Shown: positions 9,400 to 17,716 of the stretch, piece after piece
Position numbering within the stretch: position 1 is the first letter of the stretch
Layout of the letters: each line of letters begins with the position of its first letter
Assembly: GCA_021733665.1 (NCBI GenBank)
Contig: JAHREI010000002.1
Coordinates: forward strand, 248,001-312,000
Direction: 5' to 3'
Source: Bacillus subtilis
Lineage (GTDB): Bacteria; Pseudomonadota; Alphaproteobacteria; Rhizobiales; Rhizobiaceae
DNA: 64,000 nt
Position numbers and translations under genes: made by a program
Notes under the pieces: model-generated
Database searches by the model: none
Told to the model about the DNA's origin: nothing
The model's input: only the letters and a program-made list of their open reading frames with translations

Positions 9400-9759
9400 A
9401 TGCGGTTCGTGGCCAATTTACCGGACTGGTTAGTTGCATGTTTTAGGATAGCGTTACTTGGTGAAATTTATTGCAATGTCTGGGCCATTGCTGTCGGCTT
9501 TGACGATCGAAATAAGGTGCTAATCCGGTACTATCTTGATCGTGAACCAACGGACTTTGATCTAGAGAGTATTGAAATTGTAGCAGTTAATTTTGATGCC
9601 CTTAGGGGGGGACAGGAAGTTAAGGAAGTTGCTGTTCAGTGTGTGTACAGTGCGGTCCGGATGAATGAATTAGATCCTCTTAGTGGTTTTATTTTCGCTC
9701 GCAGAGAATACGGCATGAATGTTATTAGGTTGCCAAACAGCAATGTAACGAGTGAGTGA
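9400..9759 (+). CDS. small immunity-like protein of unknown family
   Basis: A 119-aa acidic soluble protein without signal peptide. It starts at the ATG at 9400 with GAGGT about 8 bases upstream. The sequence has a hydrophobic first helix (WLVACFRIALLGEIYCNVWA), then beta-rich segments VGFDDRNKVLIRYYLDREP and TDFDLESIEIVAVNFDAL. This single small alpha/beta fold resembles immunity proteins that accompany contact-dependent or polymorphic toxins. I recognise the LRYYLDREPT-type pattern as recurring in small bacterial proteins but cannot give a Pfam name. It immediately follows the toxin-like remnant and shares a bidirectional terminator with maeB. Its codon use (gta, tta, agg) is more AT-rich than neighbouring core genes, suggesting acquisition. 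Confidence 0.55.
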   Translation: MRFVANLPDWLVACFRIALLGEIYCNVWAIAVGFDDRNKVLIRYYLDREPTDFDLESIEIVAVNFDALRGGQEVKEVAVQCVYSAVRMNELDPLSGFIFARREYGMNVIRLPNSNVTSE

Positions 9760-9812
9760 TCGTGGTCATAGGGTAACTGAATTAATACAGGACAGGCAAA
9801 ACAGGCATAAAT

Positions 9813-9850
9813 AAAAACGCCGCGTAGTTTTCTAAACTACGCGGCGTTTT
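9813..9850. terminator. bidirectional terminator between the immunity-like gene and maeB
   Basis: Perfect 17-bp inverted repeat AAAACGCCGCGTAGTTT (9814-9830) / AAACTACGCGGCGTTTT (9834-9850) with a 3-base loop. T-runs on both strands let it serve both convergent genes. Confidence 0.92.
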
Positions 9851-9866
9851 CTTTTATTTGTAGCGC

Positions 9867-12215
9867 TTATGCTGTTGTGCGCTGTGAAGCCTCAACAACG
9901 GCCAGTGCTGTCATATTCACAATACCGCGTGATGTAACAGACGGGGTGAGAATATGTGCAGGACGGGCAGCACCTAGCAGGATCGGCCCGACATGCAGAG
10001 CATCGGTCACGGTTTTCAGCACGTTCATGGTGATATTTGCGGCATCCAGATTAGGGAAGACCAGCAGATTGGCTTCACCCTTCAGGCGGGAATTCGGGAA
10101 TACGCGGTCACGCTGGAACTGCGACAGAGCCGCATCACCATGCATTTCACCATCAACTTCCAGATCAGGAGCACGTTCCTGCAGAATGGCGCAAGCCTGA
10201 CGCATCTTGGCAGCACTCTTTGAATCGCGTGAACCGAAATTCGAATGCGACAGCAGGGCAGCCTTTGGCTCGATGCCGAAGCGACGGATTTCTTTTGCCG
10301 CCAGAATGGTCATTTCTGCAATTTCTTCGGCGCTCGGATCAATGTTCACATAGGTATCTGTGAAGAACAGAGTGCCGCGTGAAGAAATCAGCAGGCTGAG
10401 CGTGGAGAGATCATGCAGACCGGTCTGAACACCAAGAATCTGTTTAACCAGTGTCAGGTGACGTTCAAAACGACCTTCCAGGCCACAAATCATCGCATCC
10501 GCTTCGTCACGCATGATGGCCAGCGCCGCAATAACGGTCGGGTTGGTGCGCACGATTGAGCGGGCTGCTTCCGGTGTCATGCCCTGACGGCCGGTCAGCT
10601 TATGCATCAGTTCAACATAGTCGCGGTAACGCGGGTCATCTTCCGGATTGATGATTTCGAAATCAACACCTGGTTTGATTTTCAGTGCGTAACGCTTCAG
10701 GCGGGTTTCGATAACGCTCGGGCGACCGATCAGGATTGGTTGTGCGATGCCTTCTTCCAGAACAACCTGAGCTGCACGCAGAACACGTTCTTCTTCACCA
10801 TTGGCATAGATAACGCGCTTTTTATCGCTTGAACGACGAGCTGCCGCAAAAACAGGCTTCATGATCATGCCGGAGCGGAAGACGAAGCGGTTGAGGCGCT
10901 CAACATAGGCTTCCATGTCTTCAATCGGGCGCGCAGCCACACCGGTATCCATAGCAGCCTGAGCCACAGCCGGAGCAATGCGCAGGATCAGACGCGGGTC
11001 AAACGGCGACGGAATAACGTAATTAGCACCAAAAACCGGTGTTTCACCCGGATAGGCACGTGCGGCCACATCAGAAACTTCTTCACGGGCGAGAGCAGCA
11101 ATTGCCTTCACCGCAGCCATTTTCATTTCTTCATTGATCGCTGTTGCGCCAACATCCAAAGCGCCACGGAAGATATACGGGAAGCAGAGAACATTATTCA
11201 CCTGGTTCGGATAGTCCGAACGACCGGTGCAGATAATCGCATCTTCACGCACGGCACGGGCTTCTTCCGGCATGATTTCCGGCTTAGGATTGGCCAGAGC
11301 CATAATCAGCGGGGCAGGTGCCATTTTGGCAACCATTTCCGGTTTCAGAACACCGGCTGCTGATACGCCGAGGAAAACGTCCGCATCATGAATGATGTCA
11401 TTCAATGTACGGGCATCAGTTTCCTGAGCATAAACCTCTTTCCAGCGGTCCATTAGCTCGTTACGGCCTTTGTAGACAACACCTTCCAGATCGCTGACCC
11501 AGATATTTTTCTGCTGTGCACCAAGGCTGACCAGCAGATTAAGGCAGGCAAGCGCTGCTGCACCGGCGCCGGAAACCACGATCTTAGCTTTGGAAATATC
11601 TTTATTGGACAGTTCCAGACCATTCACCACAGCTGCGGCCACAATGATGGCTGTACCGTGCTGATCGTCATGGAATACCGGAATGTTCATTTTGGCGCGA
11701 AGCTGTTCTTCAACTTCGAAGCACTCAGGCGCTTTGATATCTTCCAGATTGATGCCGCCGAAGGTTGGTTCCAGTGCGGAGATGACATCAACCATGCGCT
11801 CGACTTTAAGTGAGTCGATTTCAATGTCGAAAACATCAATATCAGCAAATTTCTTAAACAGAACGGCTTTGCCTTCCATCACCGGTTTGGAAGCCAGCGG
11901 GCCGATATTGCCAAGGCCGAGAACAGCTGTACCGTTGGAGATCACTGCGACCAGATTGGCTCGTGCAGTGTAATCAGCAGCCAGTGCCGGATTATCCTGA
12001 ATGGCAAGGCAAGGCGCGGCAACGCCCGGGGAATAGGCAAGAGCCAGATCGCGCTGGTTGCCAAGTGTTTTTGTCGGCTGAATTTCCAGCTTACCCGGCT
12101 TTGGTGAGCGGTGATAAAACAGCGCCGCTTCTTCGAAGTCAGAAAATTTTCTCTCTGTACCGGTTACCTGTGCGGTACCGGTTTTGTTTGTGTCGTTGGA
12201 TGAATTTTTTGTCAT
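9867..12215 (-). CDS. maeB: NADP-dependent malic enzyme with phosphotransacetylase-like domain
   Basis: A 782-aa fusion. The N-terminal malic enzyme (about residues 25-430) decarboxylates malate to pyruvate. The C-terminal part (about 440-775) resembles phosphate acetyltransferase and is normally regulatory, binding acetyl-CoA. Visible motifs: [13 protein letters not shown] (substrate loop), [12 protein letters not shown] (metal ligands), [11 protein letters not shown], and the Rossmann [13 protein letters not shown]. The PTA-like half contains [16 protein letters not shown] and ends [12 protein letters not shown]. Length and architecture are those of alphaproteobacterial MaeB. The start is the ATG at 12213-12215. 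Confidence 0.95.
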   Translation of the reverse strand: MTKNSSNDTNKTGTAQVTGTERKFSDFEEAALFYHRSPKPGKLEIQPTKTLGNQRDLALAYSPGVAAPCLAIQDNPALAADYTARANLVAVISNGTAVLGLGNIGPLASKPVMEGKAVLFKKFADIDVFDIEIDSLKVERMVDVISALEPTFGGINLEDIKAPECFEVEEQLRAKMNIPVFHDDQHGTAIIVAAAVVNGLELSNKDISKAKIVVSGAGAAALACLNLLVSLGAQQKNIWVSDLEGVVYKGRNELMDRWKEVYAQETDARTLNDIIHDADVFLGVSAAGVLKPEMVAKMAPAPLIMALANPKPEIMPEEARAVREDAIICTGRSDYPNQVNNVLCFPYIFRGALDVGATAINEEMKMAAVKAIAALAREEVSDVAARAYPGETPVFGANYVIPSPFDPRLILRIAPAVAQAAMDTGVAARPIEDMEAYVERLNRFVFRSGMIMKPVFAAARRSSDKKRVIYANGEEERVLRAAQVVLEEGIAQPILIGRPSVIETRLKRYALKIKPGVDFEIINPEDDPRYRDYVELMHKLTGRQGMTPEAARSIVRTNPTVIAALAIMRDEADAMICGLEGRFERHLTLVKQILGVQTGLHDLSTLSLLISSRGTLFFTDTYVNIDPSAEEIAEMTILAAKEIRRFGIEPKAALLSHSNFGSRDSKSAAKMRQACAILQERAPDLEVDGEMHGDAALSQFQRDRVFPNSRLKGEANLLVFPNLDAANITMNVLKTVTDALHVGPILLGAARPAHILTPSVTSRGIVNMTALAVVEASQRTTA

Positions 12216-12579
12216 GTAATAATTGTCCAGTCAGACGATTGGGGCAGCCATCCCCGTGACAGCTAAGCAATTTCAAGAACGCTAAAATCGTTGGAGCGGT
12301 GAAATCAGTTGCATGGCTGATTTATATTCCGCTGCGATCCGTCAGAAACTGCGTTTTACCAAAACACTTTGTCACAATTGTCTCAAAGGGAGGCGCTTCG
12401 GACAAGCTGTGCCATTTATGTGGAATAACGTCGTATATGGGATAATCGAGCAAGTTACAAATCACAGACTGCTCATTCAGCGGGGTAAAAATCAAAAAAA
12501 TACGGTTTTGCGGGTTATCGCAGAAAGAGGTCGCGCGATTATGTCTCACTTTGACAAATCGCGCTTAACCGAAAGTCAG
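12216..12579. other. intergenic region upstream of maeB
   Basis: 364 bp between the maeB start and the epimerase stop. It must hold the maeB promoter and the end of the epimerase transcript. I see no clear terminator hairpin or operator. A 92-codon ORF at 12313-12591 on the plus strand shows no recognisable features and is probably chance. Confidence 0.4.
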
Positions 12580-13572
12580 TTAACCCCATAATTCCGGCAA
12601 TGGCGGTGAGACGGTTGTGCCATCATAACTTAAAGCCGGTTCACGATCTTTGGCCAGTAAGAGTGGTCCGTCGAGATCGACGAAGTCTGCATCCTGTGCA
12701 ACCATCAGAGCAGGTGCCATGGCGAGTGACGATCCGACCATACAGCCAACCATCACCTGAAGACCAAGCGAACGGGCTTTGTCGCGCATGATCAGGGCTT
12801 CTGTCAGGCCGCCGGTCTTATCCAGCTTGATATTGACTGCATCATAGCGGTCTTTCAGTTTTTCCAGACCTTCGGATGTATGGGCGCTTTCGTCGGCACA
12901 AACCGGAACAGGGCGCTCTGCCTCTAGCAGATAGCTATCATCGGATGATGGCAGAGGCTGTTCAATCAGTCCGATTTTGCATTCTGCTGCGACGCCGATA
13001 TTTTCGGCAAAATTATCCGGGTTCCAACCTTCATTGGCATCCAGAATGATTTGTGCATTTGGTGCGGCACTACGCACGGCACGAATGCGGTCTGCATCAT
13101 TCTCGCCGCCGATTTTGACTTTGATCAGCGGGTGGTGCGCGAGCTTCGCGGTGGCTGCGGCCATTGCTTCCGGCGTATCAATAGAAACGGTGATAGCGGT
13201 AATCAGCGGGCGCGGTGTCAGGTTGAGCAGCGCGGCAGCTGTGGTGCCGGATTGTTTGGCCTGCAAATCCCACAAGGCACAGTCGACAGCATTACGCGCA
13301 GCCCCTGCCGGCATGGCAGTTTGCAATTTAATGCGCAGGGATTCTGCCGTACCGCCTTGCATCAACAAAGGTTCAATAGCGCGGATCTGTTCGCTGACTG
13401 ATTCGATGCTTTCGCCATAGCGCGCATAGGGCACACATTCACCGTGGCCACTGTGAATACCGTCACTCAATTCACACACTACGATAACAGCTTCAGTTTT
13501 GGAGCCGCGCGAGATTGTAAATTTGCCTGCAATCGGGTAGCGCTCAATAAGCAGATTAAGATTATATTGCAT
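12580..13572 (-). CDS. enolase-superfamily dipeptide epimerase / N-acyl amino acid racemase-type enzyme
   Basis: A 330-aa member of the muconate-lactonizing subgroup of the enolase superfamily. The catalytic lysines are K151 and K153 in IKVKIGG, and the metal ligands D178 (LDANEGW), E204 (GLIEQPLP) and D227 (VCADESAH) are present. The opposing catalytic Lys is K249 in NIKLDKTGGL. These are the residues of L-Ala-D/L-Glu epimerases, which recycle murein peptides. The alphaproteobacterial DgcA (N-acetyl-D-glutamate racemase) has the same fold and residues, so the substrate is open, and no dgcN (DUF1611) partner is visible here. It is divergent from the Mla operon. Confidence 0.85.
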   Translation of the reverse strand: MQYNLNLLIERYPIAGKFTISRGSKTEAVIVVCELSDGIHSGHGECVPYARYGESIESVSEQIRAIEPLLMQGGTAESLRIKLQTAMPAGAARNAVDCALWDLQAKQSGTTAAALLNLTPRPLITAITVSIDTPEAMAAATAKLAHHPLIKVKIGGENDADRIRAVRSAAPNAQIILDANEGWNPDNFAENIGVAAECKIGLIEQPLPSSDDSYLLEAERPVPVCADESAHTSEGLEKLKDRYDAVNIKLDKTGGLTEALIMRDKARSLGLQVMVGCMVGSSLAMAPALMVAQDADFVDLDGPLLLAKDREPALSYDGTTVSPPLPELWG

Positions 13573-13749
13573 TGGTACTGTCCGTAATTATAGAATTTGG
13601 TGTCTGTAATGCTGCAGTTTAACCAGATGATACAGACATTTGAGCTTATCAGAAATCTGAAAGGCGCAAATATTTTGCTTAAGAGACGGAAGCCATCCGG
13701 CAGATCGCTGAGTTGTTACTTCCATACAGACTCAAGTTTTGGATAACGC

Positions 13750-14937
13750 ATGTTGACCGATAAAACGGGTAAGACAAGTAGCAGTTCAGCCTCCGCACCA
13801 GAAATAAATGTGGTGCCGGATGATGCAGGAACTATTGTCACTTTATCCGGTCACTGGACGTCGCTGACAGTCTCGCGTGTCGATAACCAGATGCGTAAGC
13901 TGGAAGACGGGCTTGCTGAAAAACTGCCGTCACAGATTGTGAAACTCGACGTGGGTAATGTCTCCGGTCTGGATACAGCTGGTGCATGGCTGATTGAGCG
14001 TCTGCGTTTGGCGCTGAGCAAGCAGCAGGTCAGTGTGCATATTGAAAATATCCGTCCAAGCTGGGCACCTCTGCTGCAAGAAGTCGGCGCTGCCGTTGAG
14101 CGCTATCAAGTGCCGGAAAAGCCGCATCGTCCGTTCTTCGTGCTTGCTTTGCTCGATCAGCTTGGCCGCTTCATGTATGCGGCACGCGATGATTTTTTCA
14201 TGGCGATGCATATTCTCGGCGCTACAATCCGCGGCTCGCAGATGAAATCCGGTCGCGGTAACGGCATTGGCTATGCGGCAATCGTTAATCAGATGGACCG
14301 GATGGGCGTTGGTGCGATTCCGGTTGTAGTGCTGATGTCCACGATCATCGGCGCGATTATTGCTCAGCAGGGCGCATTTCAGTTGCGCTATTTCGGTGCC
14401 GAAATTTTTGTGGTCGATCTGGTTGGTATTCTTGTCCTGCGTGAGATCGGGGTGTTGCTGACTGCGATTATGATTGCAGGGCGATCCGGCAGTGCGATTA
14501 CAGCTGAAATCGGTTCGATGAAAATGCGTGAGGAAACCGATGCGCTGACGGTTATCGGTCTTAATCCGGTTGGCGTTCTGGTCTTTCCGCGTCTGGTGGC
14601 GCTGGTGATTGTTCTGCCGATGCTGACCATCCTCGCTGATCTGGCGGCACTTGCTGGTGCCGGTTTCATTGCGTGGACTTATTCCGGCATTCCGCCGGAG
14701 GCTTTTATGAGCCGTCTGCGTGACGCGATTGTTACTTCAACCTATCTTGCCGGTCTGATCAAAGCGCCGTTCATGGCGATGATTATTGGCATTATGGCCT
14801 CGGTTGAGGGCATGAAGGTTAAAGGCAGTGCGGAATCACTCGGACGCCGCGTAACATCTTCGGTGGTGAAATCTATTTTTGTCGTGATCGTTGTGGATGG
14901 TTTGTTCGCGATTTTCTACGCGGCAATCGAATTCTAA
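13750..14937 (+). CDS. MlaE-type lipid ABC transporter permease with N-terminal STAS domain
   Basis: A 395-aa fusion. Residues about 15-115 form a STAS/MlaB-like domain (VTLSGHWTS, LDVGNVSGLDTAGAWLIERL), and about 140-393 form the MlaE permease. The permease signature includes IVNQMDRMGVGAIPVVVLMSTIIGA, GVLLTAIMIAGRSGSAITAE and the short cytoplasmic EETDALTVIGLNP. In E. coli MlaB is a separate subunit; here it is built in, as is usual in rhizobia. With the next genes it forms an inner-membrane lipid transporter that maintains outer-membrane asymmetry. First gene of a four-gene operon. Confidence 0.93.
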   Translation: MLTDKTGKTSSSSASAPEINVVPDDAGTIVTLSGHWTSLTVSRVDNQMRKLEDGLAEKLPSQIVKLDVGNVSGLDTAGAWLIERLRLALSKQQVSVHIENIRPSWAPLLQEVGAAVERYQVPEKPHRPFFVLALLDQLGRFMYAARDDFFMAMHILGATIRGSQMKSGRGNGIGYAAIVNQMDRMGVGAIPVVVLMSTIIGAIIAQQGAFQLRYFGAEIFVVDLVGILVLREIGVLLTAIMIAGRSGSAITAEIGSMKMREETDALTVIGLNPVGVLVFPRLVALVIVLPMLTILADLAALAGAGFIAWTYSGIPPEAFMSRLRDAIVTSTYLAGLIKAPFMAMIIGIMASVEGMKVKGSAESLGRRVTSSVVKSIFVVIVVDGLFAIFYAAIEF

Positions 14938-14977
14938 AACGGATGATTTGTCAGGATATTAGGTCAATACGATACGG

Positions 14978-15826
14978 ATGAATATGAACACGCAAGATAA
15001 CCGGCAGACATCCATACAGACGACGACAGATGCGGCATCAGACGCCGTTATTTCTGTGCGTGATGTCACGGTTGCGTTTGGCCGTAACGTGATTTTGGAC
15101 AAGCTGGATCTGGATATCCGCCGTGGCGAAGTGCTGGGATTTATCGGGCCGTCCGGCTCGGGAAAATCCGTTCTGATGCGTACAATTCTGGGGCTGACTC
15201 AGAAGAAATCCGGTCTGATTGATATTTTCGGGCAGGATGTCGATAAGGTCAATGAACGCCAGCGTATGGCAATTGATATGCGCATGGGCGTGTTGTTCCA
15301 GCAGGGGGCATTGTTCTCATCGCTGACAGTGCTGGAAAATATTCAGGTGCCGATGCGGGAATATCTCGATCTGTCACCGAAACTGATGAATGAGCTGGCA
15401 CGCCTGAAAATTGATCTCGTCGGATTGAAGCCGGACACAGCAGAGAAATATCCGTCGGAACTGTCCGGCGGGATGATCAAGCGTGCCGCGCTGGCACGCG
15501 CTCTGGCCTTAGACCCTGAGGTTGTCTTCCTTGATGAACCGACATCGGGACTTGACCCGATTGGTGCTGCGGATTTTGACGATCTGATTGCTAATCTGCG
15601 CGATACAATGGGGCTGACCGTTTATATGGTAACCCATGATCTTGATAGCCTTTTTGCAATTTGTGATCGTATTGCTGTATTAGGACAGAAGAAAGTACTG
15701 GTTGACGGTACAGTTGAAGAATTGCTGAAATGCGATGATCCTTGGGTGCAAACCTATTTCAATGGCAAACGGGCTCGGCAGATCGATAAAAACGCAGCCA
15801 ATCGCCGGCGAATGGGGTCATCATAA
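14978..15826 (+). CDS. MlaF-type ABC transporter ATPase
   Basis: A 282-aa ATPase that powers the Mla permease. Walker A is IGPSGSGKS (about residues 58-66), the signature is LSGGMIKRAALARAL, Walker B is VVFLDEPTSGLDP and the H-loop is MVTHDLD. The start may be the ATG at 14978 or the one at 14984. Spacing to the permease is 40 bp. The stop TAA (15824-15826) is followed without a gap by an in-frame ATG that opens a 29-codon ORF reaching mlaD. Confidence 0.93.
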   Translation: MNMNTQDNRQTSIQTTTDAASDAVISVRDVTVAFGRNVILDKLDLDIRRGEVLGFIGPSGSGKSVLMRTILGLTQKKSGLIDIFGQDVDKVNERQRMAIDMRMGVLFQQGALFSSLTVLENIQVPMREYLDLSPKLMNELARLKIDLVGLKPDTAEKYPSELSGGMIKRAALARALALDPEVVFLDEPTSGLDPIGAADFDDLIANLRDTMGLTVYMVTHDLDSLFAICDRIAVLGQKKVLVDGTVEELLKCDDPWVQTYFNGKRARQIDKNAANRRRMGSS

Positions 15827-15916
15827 ATGAATAAAAAGACTGCATTGCGGATAAATGAAACTAGAGGCTCCGGTGAGGACCAGGGTTTGAACCAAGCTAC
15901 GGAAACGAATCAGTAA
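15827..15916 (+). CDS. 29-codon ORF bridging mlaF and mlaD
   Basis: ATG at 15827 directly abuts the mlaF stop and the ORF ends with a TAA that overlaps the mlaD ATG (TAATG, 15914-15918). The peptide is polar (MNKKTALRINETRGSGEDQ then GLNQATETNQ), with no membrane or signal features. It is in frame with mlaF, so it could be a detached C-terminal extension of the ATPase or a coupling ORF that carries ribosomes to mlaD. Whether it is translated is unknown. Confidence 0.35.
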   Translation: MNKKTALRINETRGSGEDQGLNQATETNQ

Positions 15917-16911
15917 TGGAAACAAAAGCCAATTATGTTCTGGTCGGTATTTTCACACTGGTTGTGACACTCGCCGCCTTTGGTTTCGTGTATTGGGCGG
16001 CACGTTTCGGCGATGGTAATGATACTCTGCCACTGGAAATCCGTATTCCGGGGTCGGTTACCGGCCTGTCCAAAGGCAGTCAGGTACTGTTTAACGGTAT
16101 TAAAGTCGGTGATGTGCGTCAGATGTTCCTCGATCCGCTCAACCCGAATATGGTGATTGTGCAGTCCGAAGTGAACCGTACCACACCGATTACCCGCTCT
16201 ACCAAAGCTGAATTGTCTTCGCAGGGTTTGACCGGTATCAGCTTCGTTGAACTCAAGGGTGGCAGCCTGATGGAGCCGAACTTGATGGAAGAGGCTGAAA
16301 AGGGCGGTTATGTTGCACGTATCAATGCTGATCCGTCGATTTTTACCGATCTGATGGCAACGGCTAAAGATATTTTCGGCCGCACAGAGCGCGTGCTTGG
16401 CGGTTTGGAAGGCTTCGTCAATGATGCTCGTGGTCCGCTGACTGATACTGTCAATAATGCCAAGACCTTTACGGATGCGCTGGCTAAAAATGCTGATGTC
16501 ATCAGCGCCATCGGTGACAATGCGGCGGACGTGCAGAAAACCATTCAGGAAGCACGCGAAATGATGGAACGCCTGAACGAGGCTTCCAAGCGTGTGGATG
16601 GTATTATGGCTAAGGTCGATAAGATGTTGTCGCCTGAGGATCGTGATGGTGTCGTTGCACAGGCAAGGGCGACGCTCGCATCTATTCAGAAAACATCAGA
16701 TAATCTGGACAAGCGTCTCGCACCGATTGCCGAAAACCTGTCGCGTTTCTCCGGCAAGGGGCTGAGCGATGTGCAGTCGGTTGTTGTTGATAGCCGTCGT
16801 TCATTGCAGCGCATTGAGCAGGCGATTACAGATCTTGAACGTGATCCGCAGCGCATAATCTTTGGCGGTTCAGGTACCGTGCCGCAATATGACGGAAGGA
16901 AGCGCCACTAA
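15916..16911 (+). CDS. MlaD-type MCE-domain lipid-binding protein
   Basis: A 331-aa periplasmic protein anchored by one N-terminal membrane helix (about residues 6-28). The MCE domain (about 38-118) contains IPGSVTGLSKGSQVLFNGIK and VGDVRQMFLDP and is expected to form the hexameric lipid channel attached to MlaE. The C-terminal half (about 150-315) is mostly helical and coiled-coil prone (IQEAREMMERLNEASKRVDG). Its start codon overlaps the stop of the preceding 29-codon ORF. Its stop overlaps the start of the lipoprotein gene. Confidence 0.92.
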   Translation: METKANYVLVGIFTLVVTLAAFGFVYWAARFGDGNDTLPLEIRIPGSVTGLSKGSQVLFNGIKVGDVRQMFLDPLNPNMVIVQSEVNRTTPITRSTKAELSSQGLTGISFVELKGGSLMEPNLMEEAEKGGYVARINADPSIFTDLMATAKDIFGRTERVLGGLEGFVNDARGPLTDTVNNAKTFTDALAKNADVISAIGDNAADVQKTIQEAREMMERLNEASKRVDGIMAKVDKMLSPEDRDGVVAQARATLASIQKTSDNLDKRLAPIAENLSRFSGKGLSDVQSVVVDSRRSLQRIEQAITDLERDPQRIIFGGSGTVPQYDGRKRH

Positions 16912-17504
16912 TGCTGAAATCTATTCTGAATTACAGGCTGGCTGCGCTCGGCGCTACAGCATTACTGGCCGGTTGTGCTTCAAGCACACCACTGGATACA
17001 TTCAGCCTCAGTACTACACAGGTGCAGGTGGCGCAGAAGCGTAAGAATGTGCAGATTTTGGTGCCGACACCGGCAGCGCTTAAAGCGCTGGATAGCGAGA
17101 ATATTGTTATTCACGATGCACCTGGTTCAATCACCTATCTCAAAGGTGCCCAGTGGGGCGACCGTCTGACCAATCTGGTGCAGGCGCGTCTGGTACAGGC
17201 TTTTGAAAACAGCAATGCTGTGGGTGGTGTTGGTCGTCCGGGGGACGGTCTGGCGATTAATTATCAGGTTCAGGCAGATTTGCGTGATTTTGGTATTACT
17301 GCGTCGTCCTCGCCGCAAACTGCCCGTATTGAGCTGGCCGTGCGCGTGCTGAATGATAAAACCGGTGAAGTCCGCGCAACACGCGTCTTTACTTCAACGG
17401 CACCGGTCAGTGGTGCAGGCAACAAAGCTTATATCCGCGCCTTGGATGCCGGTTTTAACGATGTGACCCGCCAGATCGTGGCATGGGTTGTTTCTGTTAT
17501 TTAA
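16911..17504 (+). CDS. ABC-type transport auxiliary lipoprotein (PqiC-like)
   Basis: A 197-aa lipoprotein with a lipobox LLAGC near residue 22, after the hydrophobic LAALGATA. The mature part resembles the auxiliary lipoprotein family seen beside MCE transporters, with DTFSLS near residue 29 and a repeated beta/alpha pattern (LVQARLVQAFENS, RIELAVRVLNDKTGEVRA). It presumably links the MlaD assembly to the outer membrane. Its ATG overlaps the mlaD stop (TAATG), with GGAAGG upstream, so translation is coupled. Confidence 0.88.
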   Translation: MLKSILNYRLAALGATALLAGCASSTPLDTFSLSTTQVQVAQKRKNVQILVPTPAALKALDSENIVIHDAPGSITYLKGAQWGDRLTNLVQARLVQAFENSNAVGGVGRPGDGLAINYQVQADLRDFGITASSSPQTARIELAVRVLNDKTGEVRATRVFTSTAPVSGAGNKAYIRALDAGFNDVTRQIVAWVVSVI

Positions 17505-17571
17505 TAAAGGCGGAACCTGAAGCGATATTTAAGCGTTGGGTAATCGGAATTTTATTCTCATCATTGTTCTA

Positions 17572-17606
17572 AGAAAGGCGGCTTTGATGCCGCCTTTCTT
17601 CTTCTT
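17572..17606 (+). terminator. terminator of the Mla operon
   Basis: Perfect 9-bp stem AAAGGCGGC (17574-17582) / GCCGCCTTT (17589-17597), then CTTCTTCTT. Confidence 0.85.
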
Positions 17607-17716
17607 AATTCGATGAAAGAAAAATATTCTGTCTGCTGTATAAAATGCAGCAATAAGCAGATGCGATTCTCTGGATACAGTTCAGGCTGACAGGGATTAA
17701 CAGGGGAACAGGCCGT

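Noticed and set aside
12313-12591. 92-codon ORF between maeB and the epimerase
   Set aside because: No recognizable domain, runs into the convergent epimerase gene, and no convincing ribosome site.
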